IMG/VR virus record: IMGVR_UViG_3300043419_000594
Coordinates: 1 to 37,962 of that record
Direction: 5' to 3' (one strand)
Length of the DNA: 37,962 bases
Source of the DNA: a virus
Below the pieces are notes generated by a model, which was not told the DNA's origin, ran no database searches, and was given only the letters and a program-made list of their open reading frames with translations. Position numbers and translations under genes: made by a program. Shown piece after piece: positions 1 to 8,803 of this stretch. How positions within the stretch are numbered: position 1 is the first letter of the stretch; the number at the start of each line of letters is the position of its first letter.

Positions 1-17
1 AAGTATACCAAACAGAA

Positions 18-43
18 AGGCCCAACCCCGAAGGATTGAGCCT
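18..43 (-). terminator. UUCG-capped intrinsic terminator
   Basis: Read on the minus strand this is an 11-bp stem (two G-U pairs) closed by a UUCG tetraloop, with arms 43-33 and 28-18. A moderately T-rich stretch (TTCTGTTTGG) follows. It sits 18 bp after the stop codon of the tail tube candidate, so it should end or attenuate the head operon before any further tail genes to the left. The U-run is weak, so partial read-through is likely. Confidence 0.7.
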
Positions 44-61
44 CTCATATATTAAGTTGTA

Positions 62-718
62 TTATGCTGATAGTGAGCGGTCTACGATCTTACCGTAAGA
101 CGCATTATCATTTGGAAGAAGACGGAATGAAACTTCAAACATTGTTGCTTCATCACGCTTTGCTGATACTGTTACATTCTCAATTGAGAGTGCACGGTAT
201 GCAACATAAATTCTTTCCTTTGGATCTAGAGAAGATCCAGAACCTGGACCTACTGCTACAAGACCACGCTCTAGTGGAACGTCGCCAATGTCACCTGCAG
301 ACATCTTGAGTGTTGAAACTCCTGATGCTGAAGTAAGATCTGTATCGCTTCCTGCAATCGCTACTAGAAGGTTTTCTAGTGTTGCTTCTGCAAAAGATGT
401 ATTTAGATTAACTGTCATACCTTGCTTGAAAAGACGAGCAACGTCGAGAAGTTGATCTACCGCTACATCACCAAAATCTGGCTGGAATGCGAGTTCCAAA
501 CCATTTGATGTATAGCCGATATTTGTGTAATCTTCATTCTCTGACAAAGTGTCTTTGTATGAAGTTGTTGATGCAGTAAAGACTGGAAGGTCTGACGATG
601 CTTGAAGGTCAGTTATCTTGTTAGTCACTGAATCGTATCCGATTGGACCTGCGTCATGCGTAAAAAGTGCTGCTGCACCTACGATGATATTGCTACTTGA
701 ACCACGGCTGTATGCCAT
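62..718 (-). CDS. Major tail tube protein candidate
   Basis: This encodes 218 residues from the ATG at 718, chosen because AGAGGTGA lies directly upstream; a longer reading frame to 763 has no such site. The protein is rich in Ser, Thr, Gly and Asp and starts MAYSRGSSSN. A beta-rich body ends with alternating hydrophobic strands typical of tube-forming proteins. It is the last gene of the head-to-tail operon, right after the tail-terminator-sized protein, which is where siphophages place the tube gene. The function is inferred from order, size and composition, with no diagnostic motif. It could instead be another tail or decoration protein. Confidence 0.6.
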   Translation of the reverse strand: MAYSRGSSSNIIVGAAALFTHDAGPIGYDSVTNKITDLQASSDLPVFTASTTSYKDTLSENEDYTNIGYTSNGLELAFQPDFGDVAVDQLLDVARLFKQGMTVNLNTSFAEATLENLLVAIAGSDTDLTSASGVSTLKMSAGDIGDVPLERGLVAVGPGSGSSLDPKERIYVAYRALSIENVTVSAKRDEATMFEVSFRLLPNDNASYGKIVDRSLSA

Positions 719-784
719 ATATTTCACCTCTTTCATTTTATTAAAAGGGGGTTGTTTCCTCACCTTAATTATACAGGCTTTTTA

Positions 785-1363
785 TTATGGATTTACTGGG
801 TGCCAGTCGTAGTCTATTATTATCTTATTCCCCGCATAAGTACGGGCTGTGCCAAAATCGACAATATCTCTGGTTTCTTCCAATTGATATATCTTAAAAC
901 TATGGAAATACGGAACATAGAATGTACCATGCCCAGGGATAGCAGCAGTTGGTCTATTTGTCTCTGGCTCTTCTTCTACTGTTAGTGTTGATTTAATCCA
1001 TTGGTTTAGGTCCTCTGCTGACTCATCTCCACGATCCAGCAAGTCTTGAACCTTTTGAGTAATCCGAATAAGGTCTGGAACAGCATTTTCTTCTAAAGCG
1101 TTAAAATAATAAAGAAGTTGTTCACATTTTATATGTGGGAAAGGCATTCTTCTCATCTTAAACATTCTGTCATAAATGGCAGCATTTCCATTAAAAGTAA
1201 ATCTTGTTCCTTCTGTTAGATCATCAATAGAAAATCCTTGAGCCAAACCTGCCATATCTGTAGGAACAGTTGGGAACATTGGTACAGCCCCAAAATCTGG
1301 TCCAAGTTTTTGCTGCAAGAACGCATTAATAAATGATGGAGGATGATCAATGACAACTGACAC
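785..1363 (-). CDS. Tail terminator / head-tail joining protein candidate
   Basis: This encodes 192 residues from a GTG at 1363 that overlaps the stop codon of the preceding gene (TAGTG), so translation is coupled. The protein is a mixed alpha/beta chain with no membrane segment or signal peptide. Position (after two connector-like genes, before the tube candidate) and length fit a tail completion or tail terminator protein. A 66-bp gap to the next gene carries a TATAAT on the minus strand (about 768-773) that could give the tube gene extra transcripts. The role is inferred from gene order only. Confidence 0.5.
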   Translation of the reverse strand: MSVVIDHPPSFINAFLQQKLGPDFGAVPMFPTVPTDMAGLAQGFSIDDLTEGTRFTFNGNAAIYDRMFKMRRMPFPHIKCEQLLYYFNALEENAVPDLIRITQKVQDLLDRGDESAEDLNQWIKSTLTVEEEPETNRPTAAIPGHGTFYVPYFHSFKIYQLEETRDIVDFGTARTYAGNKIIIDYDWHPVNP

Positions 1364-2037
1364 TATGCACCAACTCCTGCATTAGCAATCCAGCGGTATC
1401 CTGTAGAGACGCCCTTAGACCTGCCAACTCTTTTACCTGCCTGAATGTTCTTTTTATATGCTCTTGGATTTTCAAGATACTGGGCAACCCCGCTTACTCT
1501 TAAAAATGCTTGAGAGAAATATCTATTAAAAAACATATCAAATACTTTTTCAAAACCGCCTTGCACCTCTGTTCCTCCAGGATTATCTATTCTTACTTCA
1601 TTTCTAGTAAACACCATTTCTCCATTTTCTTCAAATGCCAAAACCTGTGCAGCCTTTGGTCTGATGGTAACTGGAATACCTTCTTCCATAATTCTTGCTT
1701 TATCATAAAACGGAGTTCTTGATCCATTCTTAACTGATATTGATTGACTAAAGGATGACCTAAAGGACAGCCCTAGGTTGCTAGTTGTGTAAGAAATATC
1801 GTACAGTCTTGCGCTTGGGCTTCCTGTCTGGCTCCATTCGTATATGTGATGAAGCATGTTTGGATTAACTCTTGCATTTGAGTCAATAAACTCTTTCATC
1901 AACTCTACCGTTTCCATTCCCATTGTTTTTAAAAATACTGACTTTCCTTTTTGAACGCCATCTAGGAATCCTACAGAATAGTTAACTATATTATTCATGT
2001 CTTTTTTAAACTGGCTAGAATTAAATATTACTTTCAT
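1363..2037 (-). CDS. Head-tail connector protein (neck/HK97 gp10-like candidate)
   Basis: This encodes 224 residues. Its ATG overlaps the previous stop (ATGA), and GGTGAT upstream can serve as ribosome site. The N-terminus (MKVIFNSSQFKKDMNN) begins a helical stretch typical of HK97 gp10-like neck proteins, and the C-terminus is rich in Arg, Lys and Gly. It is the fourth gene after the capsid in a block where siphophages encode connector, stopper, neck and terminator proteins. The family assignment rests on order and general shape. A minor structural role in the head-tail interface is the safe reading. Confidence 0.5.
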   Translation of the reverse strand: MKVIFNSSQFKKDMNNIVNYSVGFLDGVQKGKSVFLKTMGMETVELMKEFIDSNARVNPNMLHHIYEWSQTGSPSARLYDISYTTSNLGLSFRSSFSQSISVKNGSRTPFYDKARIMEEGIPVTIRPKAAQVLAFEENGEMVFTRNEVRIDNPGGTEVQGGFEKVFDMFFNRYFSQAFLRVSGVAQYLENPRAYKKNIQAGKRVGRSKGVSTGYRWIANAGVGA

Positions 2038-2480
2038 ACATCACCCGTTTGATTCTCTGACCTTCTAATTACCACCTTATATGACTCAACTGTTCCAAAA
2101 GGGCCCACAAAAGGCTCGTAGGTGGCTATTTCAAATAGTGTGCCTTTGCCAGACCTTGGACCAGATGTTTCCATATACACAAGGTTTCCATCCTGATCTC
2201 TAATATCTGTTATTAATATATTTGTCAAAGAATTTTTGTCATCACGAGAAGAGATTCTAATGTCCGACTTTGTTCTGCCAACAAGCACAGCATTTTGTGT
2301 TATATTTATATTTGGCTTAACCTCTTCTTTAAAAGCAGACCCGCCTGAAGAAAATGTACAGGCAAAAACTCTATCTAAAATCCACTGCTTTTTAATTGCA
2401 CCAAAATCACCCTGCTCAACTATTGGATGATATACCGATGCTTGCAGAGGGTACATAAAGTCTGGACTTTCGCATATCAT
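2034..2480 (-). CDS. Head-tail stopper/adaptor candidate
   Basis: This encodes 148 residues starting at an ATG inside the TAATG overlap with the preceding gene. The beta-rich body (segments near TFSSGGSAFKEE, SDIRISSRD and YKVVIRRSE) is the right size for a head closure or stopper protein of the SPP1 gp16 type. No enzyme motif is seen. Tight coupling on both sides shows it is an integral part of the head-neck operon. Function is inferred from position. Confidence 0.5.
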   Translation of the reverse strand: MICESPDFMYPLQASVYHPIVEQGDFGAIKKQWILDRVFACTFSSGGSAFKEEVKPNINITQNAVLVGRTKSDIRISSRDDKNSLTNILITDIRDQDGNLVYMETSGPRSGKGTLFEIATYEPFVGPFGTVESYKVVIRRSENQTGDV

Positions 2481-3388
2481 TAAATTAATCCTGGCCTAAG
2501 TATGTTATTAGCATACTTATCTAAAATTTTATCTACCAAGAGATTGCCAGTACCCCCAAATAATGACTTATCAAACTGAATTCTAAACTGATCTGTGTTA
2601 TAGGATGTAACATATCTCTTATAATAATCTAACTTGCCACACTTTATATCTTCTATTAATACCTGTGTAGCATACTCTACATCTGTAGGAATTGTCTTAT
2701 ATCCAGTATCAACAATAAATGTGTAGTCATACCCTGCTGGGAAGCCAACTGACTGAAAACCATAGTACCCAAGATCTCCTCTTGCCGAAGGAATATTTGG
2801 GGGTGCTTGCTCTGCTCTATTGTATGGATCAGCAATTACTTTTTGTACTGCAGAATTATCTAGTGTTATAATAAACTGATATTCGTTTAGTTCTGGTGTG
2901 TTAACATCATAAACTAACTTGTTGTTTTCATAAACCTGCAAAATTTTATTGGTGTCATACCACAATGGGAAGTAGTCTGTTCCCTGTCCAGTCGACTGAA
3001 TAATTTGTTTATGGTTGTAGAAACCATTTGGAATGATTGTATCAATGATTGATCTTGCAACTAACTCAAGCATTCTGTATTCTGTAATCTCTGATGCTGT
3101 TGTAGCAAGTTTTGTGGCATTAACGTATGGCCTTATGATATCAAGATTTTCTTCATGCAAAGTATGTATATGTTCTGAGTCATAAAATTTAATATAAAAC
3201 TTTCTATCATATTGAACTTTATCTAGTGGCAATTCATATACAACCACTCCATTTTCATCAGAAGTAACTTCTGTTTCTATTACTGAGTGGTCCACCAGAT
3301 CCTCAACATACTGAATATACGTATAGTTTGGTATAGGTAAATTCCAGGTAGTTGTGATAGGATAAGGTGGAACTCTCATTACTTCCAT
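2480..3388 (-). CDS. Head-tail connector / virion protein
   Basis: This encodes 302 residues from the ATG at 3388; an internal ATG nine bases later, with GGAAG just before it, is an alternative start. The protein has an N-terminal beta-rich part (to about residue 85), then a helical region and a long C-terminal alpha/beta part. It follows the acidic accessory gene after the capsid, where an adaptor binding the portal is expected, but 302 residues is longer than a typical HK97 gp6-like adaptor. An added domain or a distinct virion role is possible. Confidence 0.45.
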   Translation of the reverse strand: MEVMRVPPYPITTTWNLPIPNYTYIQYVEDLVDHSVIETEVTSDENGVVVYELPLDKVQYDRKFYIKFYDSEHIHTLHEENLDIIRPYVNATKLATTASEITEYRMLELVARSIIDTIIPNGFYNHKQIIQSTGQGTDYFPLWYDTNKILQVYENNKLVYDVNTPELNEYQFIITLDNSAVQKVIADPYNRAEQAPPNIPSARGDLGYYGFQSVGFPAGYDYTFIVDTGYKTIPTDVEYATQVLIEDIKCGKLDYYKRYVTSYNTDQFRIQFDKSLFGGTGNLLVDKILDKYANNILRPGLI

Positions 3389-3394
3389 TGGCTA

Positions 3395-3877
3395 TTACCC
3401 GAAAGCCTTCTTTACTTCTTCTGGTGTTGCCAAACGAACATGTGATCGTGTTAGCCATTGATCTGCAATTTCTTTTGTAACAATGTTGTATCCTCTAGAA
3501 ACTTTGCCGACACCCTGCCATGCAACGTTCTTGCTTGAATGGATTGCCACCTTTTCTTCAGAATCTTCTGGCTTTGCCTTTTCAAATGAGCGTGGCTCTG
3601 GCTTTGGTACTGATGTAGTACCCATGACTCCATTTTTAACTGAGCCTAGGTGCTGTACCTCTGGCTTTGATTCTTCTGCTGGGGCTGGTGCCTCAACTGG
3701 TGTTTCTTCAACTACAGGCTCTGCAGGAACTTCTTCTGCTTTAGGTGCTTCGACAACTGGTGTCTCTGCAGAAACTTCTGCTGCTGCTTCAGCAACTTGT
3801 TCTGGTGTTGACCAGTATCCTACTGAAGTCTCTTGCTTTTCTTCTGCCTGCTCTGAAACTTTGTTATTATTTTCCAT
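3395..3877 (-). CDS. Acidic Pro/Glu/Ala-rich virion accessory protein
   Basis: This encodes 160 residues with a strong ribosome site (AAGGAGG) before the ATG. Residues about 10-110 are a low-complexity stretch of Glu, Ala, Pro and Val that should be disordered. The last 50 residues are ordered and end in a small domain (segments GYNIVTKEIADQWL and RLATPEEVKKAFG). That architecture, a flexible tether plus a small globular end next to the capsid gene, fits a capsid decoration or head-tail linker protein. The exact role is unknown. Confidence 0.55.
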   Translation of the reverse strand: MENNNKVSEQAEEKQETSVGYWSTPEQVAEAAAEVSAETPVVEAPKAEEVPAEPVVEETPVEAPAPAEESKPEVQHLGSVKNGVMGTTSVPKPEPRSFEKAKPEDSEEKVAIHSSKNVAWQGVGKVSRGYNIVTKEIADQWLTRSHVRLATPEEVKKAFG

Positions 3878-3918
3878 TTTGTATCCTCCTTGTTTGTATT
3901 ATATCACTAAAGTATTAA

Positions 3919-3948
3919 GGGGGACAGGAGAGTGAACTCCCGCCCCCC
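3919..3948 (-). terminator. GC-rich hairpin between capsid and accessory gene
   Basis: The minus strand folds into a stem of five G-C pairs plus GGAG/CTCC, separated by a small bulge, and is followed by TTAATACTTT. It lies 22 bp after the capsid stop codon. It could be a partial terminator or an mRNA 3-prime stabiliser that raises capsid yield relative to downstream genes. No long U-run follows, so complete termination is unlikely. Confidence 0.5.
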
Positions 3949-3969
3949 ATTAAAGGTACTGTTTACAGA

Positions 3970-5118
3970 TTACTCTGCTGCAGCGTCAGCGAATGCAATT
4001 GCATCCTGCTCTTCCCACTGAATACCGAAGCGAACGAAGACTGTATATTCTACAGTGTCCTTCTTTGGCTTGTATTCACGGTTTACGGTGATGTCACGCT
4101 GGAATCCCCATACACGGTTCTGTGGGAATGTCAAATCGACATATCCTGCAGGGTAGTATGGAACTTCCTGTACATCGACACCGAGGACACGAGTTGTACG
4201 TGCTCCACCGAATGTCTGTGCTGCGCCATCAAGGTATGCCTGACGGTTTGCAGGTGTACCTGCTGGAGTACCAGCAAATGCTTCTGCAATTGCATCAGCC
4301 AAAGTACCATTGTTCTTAATGATACCCTGGAATGCGTCTGTACCAGCATAGAACTTCAAGTTAGACTTGATAGCACGATACTTACGTGGCATTGCAAGGA
4401 TGATCTTCTGCATTGCATCAGTTGTCCAGTTATCGTTAGATACTGTAACTACTGCTTCGTGTGCATCTCCATCATTCTTTACATGGTTTACGAAACCATT
4501 CATGATTCCGAGGAATGATCCATCATCTGAATCTCCTGTACCATTAATTGCAAGATCTTCGATATCGTTACCGAAAGCGTTTGTCATAAGACGAACGATG
4601 TGATCTTCGAGTGCTGCACCTTCGATGTTATCTTCTAGTGCTTCTGCAGAAACTTCCCAGTCAAGACGAATCTTCTTTGTAGTCAATTCAACCTTTGAGA
4701 ATGTTGCTCCTGCGTTTGTGTAGTCGCCAACTGCTTGCGCTGCTGCACGGATTACACGCTCTCCGACGTTTACCTTTTCGAGTTCCATTGTATTGGCTCT
4801 CATAGTAACACGACGGCCATCTTGGGCGAGAATGGTTGCATCCCACACGTAGTCAATAAAACGACGTGCCTGCTCTGGGCGTAGGATACCTGATCCAGCC
4901 TCACCTGAAGGGTTTACTGCGTTTGGACCTGTTGTAACTCCGTTAAGTGAAGTTGGGATATTACCCAATACACCACCATCAGTGTAGTTACCTGGTACGT
5001 TAACTCCTGCTTCTGAACCTGAAGCAAATGCGCCTTGACCCTGGTAGAGTCCTGGTGCTGTTCCGCCAAGGTTACCTGAAGTACCTGGCTGGTTCTTTTC
5101 TATATTTTGTTCCGACAT
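3970..5118 (-). CDS. Major capsid protein, HK97 fold
   Basis: This encodes 382 residues preceded by one of the strongest ribosome sites in the window (AGGAGGTGACA). The N-terminal 75 residues are Gly, Asn and Pro rich. Ordered features then match HK97-type capsids: an E-loop-like region, a helix with EVSAEALEDNIEGAALEDHI (a spine-helix pattern), an A-domain with a LKFYAGTDAFQGI segment, and a C-terminal strand VFVRFGIQWEEQDAIAF. Position after the protease/scaffold gene supports the call. The flexible N-terminus may be removed by the protease. Confidence 0.85.
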   Translation of the reverse strand: MSEQNIEKNQPGTSGNLGGTAPGLYQGQGAFASGSEAGVNVPGNYTDGGVLGNIPTSLNGVTTGPNAVNPSGEAGSGILRPEQARRFIDYVWDATILAQDGRRVTMRANTMELEKVNVGERVIRAAAQAVGDYTNAGATFSKVELTTKKIRLDWEVSAEALEDNIEGAALEDHIVRLMTNAFGNDIEDLAINGTGDSDDGSFLGIMNGFVNHVKNDGDAHEAVVTVSNDNWTTDAMQKIILAMPRKYRAIKSNLKFYAGTDAFQGIIKNNGTLADAIAEAFAGTPAGTPANRQAYLDGAAQTFGGARTTRVLGVDVQEVPYYPAGYVDLTFPQNRVWGFQRDITVNREYKPKKDTVEYTVFVRFGIQWEEQDAIAFADAAAE

Positions 5119-5141
5119 ATTGTCACCTCCTGTGATTTTTT

Positions 5142-6569
5142 CTAACTGAATAGATCGGCTGTTTTGAGGAAACTACCGCCCCATAGGGATTTTTCAACCG
5201 TTTCAGGTTGATTCTGTACTATCTCGCCGAGATCGCCAGACTTTCGGAAAGCAGTGTCTTGCTCTACAAGTTCCACTCGCTTACCAAACTCATTAAATGC
5301 ATTTGTTGCTGATGCAATATCTTTTGCAACTGCTTCAAATGATTCTTTTGCTACTTCAACATCAACCTTGGTAGACTTTAAAAGTTCTACTTCTGCTTGA
5401 AGTGATTTAACAACTTCTACTAGATCGCTAAAGGCTTTATTGAGACCGTCGTTGATTTCAGCAATTGCTTCTGCAACTACTTCATCTGACTTAGGAGCCA
5501 TAGGCTTCTTGTCTTCTGCTTCTTCGTCTCCTGGCTTTTCACCAGAAGCATCTGCAGCAGTTTCTTCATCAGCATGTGGCTTTGCAGCCTTTTCTGTTGA
5601 ATCTTCTTCAGTTGCATCAGACTTTTTATCGCACTTGCATGCGTCCATAGCCATTCCACAATCTGGACATGTTGAAGCCTTTGTGACTTCTTCTGCTTCT
5701 ACTGTTGCATCTGCTTTTACTTCTGCCTCTGGAGCGACCTCTGTGCTTTCAACTACAACTTCTGATTTTGAAACAATCTCATCTGCTGTCTTTTTTGTTG
5801 TTCTTGCCATAAGGTTTTCCTCCTTGTTCATCTTAGAAGTATTAATGCCTTTAGCACTATCAACTAAGAATTTTATCATTTCTGTTTTTTCGTTATCCGT
5901 TTTTTCAACGAAACCTATATTTTCCATTTGAGCGCCAGTTGTTGGACTTACTTCTGATTCATTTTCTGAAACCATTACAATTCCTGATTCTTTATCATAA
6001 AATACATTTTCCAAAACTGTTTCATCAGCCTTGATCACATTTACTCCGTCAACCTTTTCAACTGAAACGATATTTGCAAACTGATTTGCTGGGGAATCTA
6101 CAAGACTCAACTCAACAAGATCATATTGCTTAATTACTCTAATTGTTTTATCCAACTTTTCATCATAAGCATCGTCCCACTTATTCATTCTTCCACCAAT
6201 AGAGAATCCCTGAAGCGTTCCATCAAGAACCTTCTCCCAAGTATCCTGTGCACCCTTTGATACATATGCGGATACAAAAACTCCATTATAAAACTTTTTT
6301 GATTCTGGATCAAAGTACTTATCTGCTTTAAAAGAAACCATCTTGCCTACGGCTAATGGCTGGTGCATCTCACGAATATTCCCACGGAATTTTGCAAATG
6401 CATCCATTGATGCTTCTGCGGTTACGATATCATCTTGCTTATCAACATTATCTAAAGATGCAAAACCTGAAACAATACGACGCTCTTTATCCACCTTTGT
6501 AAGTGGCATGGAAAGACGAAGATTTTCTCCATCGGAGTCCCAATGGGCTTTAGTTATATTGCTCACCAT
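5142..6569 (-). CDS. Prohead protease fused to scaffold-like domain
   Basis: This encodes 475 residues from the ATG at 6569; a GTG 15 bp upstream is an alternative. Residues about 20-175 resemble phage head maturation serine proteases, with a histidine in REMHQPLAVG, the GTLQGFSIGGR serine segment and YDLVELSLVDSPANQ after it. After about residue 250 the chain is acidic and Ala/Glu rich, contains a CPDCGMAMDACKCDKK cluster, and ends in coiled-coil-like helices (about 365-450), as expected for scaffolding. Fusion of protease and scaffold is known in several phages. The four-Cys cluster in the linker is unusual and may bind zinc. Confidence 0.8.
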   Translation of the reverse strand: MVSNITKAHWDSDGENLRLSMPLTKVDKERRIVSGFASLDNVDKQDDIVTAEASMDAFAKFRGNIREMHQPLAVGKMVSFKADKYFDPESKKFYNGVFVSAYVSKGAQDTWEKVLDGTLQGFSIGGRMNKWDDAYDEKLDKTIRVIKQYDLVELSLVDSPANQFANIVSVEKVDGVNVIKADETVLENVFYDKESGIVMVSENESEVSPTTGAQMENIGFVEKTDNEKTEMIKFLVDSAKGINTSKMNKEENLMARTTKKTADEIVSKSEVVVESTEVAPEAEVKADATVEAEEVTKASTCPDCGMAMDACKCDKKSDATEEDSTEKAAKPHADEETAADASGEKPGDEEAEDKKPMAPKSDEVVAEAIAEINDGLNKAFSDLVEVVKSLQAEVELLKSTKVDVEVAKESFEAVAKDIASATNAFNEFGKRVELVEQDTAFRKSGDLGEIVQNQPETVEKSLWGGSFLKTADLFS

Positions 6570-6620
6570 TATATTATATACCACCTTTTTTTCATATCTT
6601 GAATACTGAGATCTAAGACC

Positions 6621-7214
6621 CTATACTCTATAATTTTTGCCCCATCCTGGAACGGCTGATCTTAAAAAAGCATTAGCCCTTTCTTCTCCCATTCCAAGCA
6701 ATTGCTTAGAAATCTTAGCAGGATAGCCATCTTTATTAGCCAAATGAACAAAAAGAAGTAGTACGTAATCCTCTTCATTTTCAGATGGGAAGTCTGGTCT
6801 CCAGTGCGACTCTTCCTCGCCTCTAATAAATATTACAGAGTTAGGGGTATTTGAAAAACTTTGATTTTCAATAATAAGTGGCCAGTCGACAGTAGCGTCA
6901 AGAACTATGTCCATAACCCACTCACCAACTGCTGCGTCTTTGTGTTCTCTTAGTTGTGGGATAACGTTATCTTTAATCTGATATTTTACTATCTGATTAT
7001 AGATAATCTCTAGAGAGTCATCTCCAGTTTCTTGCTTTGCAATATTTAAAAGCATATCTTGAATATCGTTTGAAAAAAAAGTTATTCTGTAATCTCTGGT
7101 ACACTCTTTTACATAGTTAAAACCATTTTGATCATTTATCTTTTCTAAGACACTTTCTTTAATTTTAGCAAAAGTCTCTTCATCAAAAAAATTAGTTTTG
7201 TATATAGACTTCAT
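6621..7214 (-). CDS. Putative 2-oxoglutarate/Fe(II) oxygenase-like protein
   Basis: This encodes 197 residues; its ATG lies in a TAATG overlap with the portal stop codon. Residues 85-160 look like a double-stranded beta-helix core: REHKD (H91, D93), strands VMDIVLD and WPLIIE, then VIFIRGEEESHWRPDF with H137 and R139, then YVLLLFVHLA. The HxD...H spacing matches the iron ligands of prolyl-hydroxylase-type enzymes. No closer family was recognised. It is odd to find such a gene between portal and protease, inside a coupled head operon. It may modify a virion protein, or be a structural protein that reuses the fold. Confidence 0.5.
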   Translation of the reverse strand: MKSIYKTNFFDEETFAKIKESVLEKINDQNGFNYVKECTRDYRITFFSNDIQDMLLNIAKQETGDDSLEIIYNQIVKYQIKDNVIPQLREHKDAAVGEWVMDIVLDATVDWPLIIENQSFSNTPNSVIFIRGEEESHWRPDFPSENEEDYVLLLFVHLANKDGYPAKISKQLLGMGEERANAFLRSAVPGWGKNYRV

Positions 7215-8803
7215 TATGGTGTGGATCGTCCTTCGCCTTTTGGATTTCTTCCAGAAACTGTTGATGTGCTATCAGAATTGTTGTTTGTTCGCTCTGCATC
7301 TCTTTGTCGGTTTGCTGTTGCATCTGCTGCTTGTTGAGGCTTTAACTCTAGTGGCTGATCGCCTCCTGGACGCATTGGCATACCGAGTTGCTCTCTTGCC
7401 TCATTAGGAACAATAATCTGATTCTTAACATAGCGCTCAAGAATTTGAGACTGAGTAATTTCGTCTGTAAGTGTAAGTTCGTTAAACTTAAATTCAAGAA
7501 TGTCAGTCTTTTCACGAATAATTTTATTGATATGTTTTTCAAGTTGTCTTTGTGATGGTCTTGCAACTTGCTCTTTAAAAGTTCTATCTTGTGCAAGTGC
7601 AGAAGCAATTGAAGAAGAATCTCCTCCTCCAAGTTTTGAAAGAGGAACCTGATGTGCTACAAGAATGTCATCACGATTTTGTTTACGATATTCTTTAAAA
7701 GATCCTTCCTGTATTCCAGACTCAATTGGCTCCATCTTAAATTCAACCTTATTTGTGTCTGAATCTGGAGGAAGTGGAATATAAAGAGTTCTATGATTTT
7801 GCCCTTTAAGACCAGTCTGCAAGAAACGGAACATCTTGTCCTCAGCCTCTGCTGAAAGTTTTGCACCCTTTAGCGTTACAACATATCTTGGAACAGCCTT
7901 ATTACTAAAGTAGTCAATGTTGTATTGTGATGCAAGAGCATCCCCATAAAGAGAATTAATTGCTGAAATAATATCTGGTACACCATAAAAGGTGTTTAGT
8001 GGTGAGTATTGTTTAAAATGAATAATTTCATTTGGTCGTGGATCGGTTCCCAAAGGATTTGGGTTAGATGCTCCAAAATTACGGAAGTAAACAACCTTAT
8101 TTCCAATAACCTGAACAAAGCCATCACGTAGTCTTCGAACACGAACTGTCGTGGCTGGAATATGACCTACATATCCAATATCTCCCTTTACAGTTCTACC
8201 AACTTCCACATAAGCATTTCCAGTTGCCTGTAGATCTGTATAAATCTTTTCCATTGTTGAAGTAAATGAATCATCGCTATTCAAACTTTCAAGCCAGTCA
8301 CGAACTTCGATCTTTGCTCTTTCAATTCTTTTTCTTGCTCTGTCTGTTGCAGCAGCATCTGTTGATGCCTCTAGTTTAAGCATTGTTCTTGCAGATACTT
8401 CAAAATCATAACCTAGACCAACGATATTTTCTACCTTAGCATCAATCGCAGCATGGTTAGCAAAAGATGTATCGTAGTAGTTTGCTAATTCATACAGGTT
8501 CCATGGGGGAGTAATAACATCAAATAAACCATAACCATTACGGTAGATAAGTCCTGGGTTAATTTCTTTTGATGCTGCTCCATTAATACCAGTACTAATT
8601 GCCATTGCGCTGTCCATATAAGCAGGTGTTGCATCTGCTTTTGACATTCTTTGTGCACGACGTTTAAAATTATTATCTAAGCCACTAAGAGTTTTTAGAT
8701 CATCCCAGTCTTTATTAAATGGATCTTGTTTTGCAAAAGTATCATCTGCCTTTGGCAGTTCGTCAATTCTTGCACCAATTCTATATTCCATCTCTTCGCT
8801 CAT
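7214..8803 (-). CDS. Portal protein
   Basis: This encodes 529 residues, the usual portal length, and starts in a TAATG overlap with the upstream small gene. Features typical of HK97/SPP1-like portals are visible: a wing region with YADLQATGNAYVEV-like strands near residues 190-205, the SPLNTFYGVPDIISAI segment near 280, a long helical clip/stem region, and SKLGGGDSSSIASALAQD followed by RPSQRQLEKHINKII. The C-terminal tail is disordered (Gln, Asn, Asp rich). The protein forms the dodecameric DNA gate at one capsid vertex. Confidence 0.85.
   Translation of the reverse strand: MSEEMEYRIGARIDELPKADDTFAKQDPFNKDWDDLKTLSGLDNNFKRRAQRMSKADATPAYMDSAMAISTGINGAASKEINPGLIYRNGYGLFDVITPPWNLYELANYYDTSFANHAAIDAKVENIVGLGYDFEVSARTMLKLEASTDAAATDRARKRIERAKIEVRDWLESLNSDDSFTSTMEKIYTDLQATGNAYVEVGRTVKGDIGYVGHIPATTVRVRRLRDGFVQVIGNKVVYFRNFGASNPNPLGTDPRPNEIIHFKQYSPLNTFYGVPDIISAINSLYGDALASQYNIDYFSNKAVPRYVVTLKGAKLSAEAEDKMFRFLQTGLKGQNHRTLYIPLPPDSDTNKVEFKMEPIESGIQEGSFKEYRKQNRDDILVAHQVPLSKLGGGDSSSIASALAQDRTFKEQVARPSQRQLEKHINKIIREKTDILEFKFNELTLTDEITQSQILERYVKNQIIVPNEAREQLGMPMRPGGDQPLELKPQQAADATANRQRDAERTNNNSDSTSTVSGRNPKGEGRSTP

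Noticed and set aside
719-763. N-terminal extension of the tail tube frame
   Set aside because: The ATG at 718 has a strong ribosome site; the extension contains that site itself.
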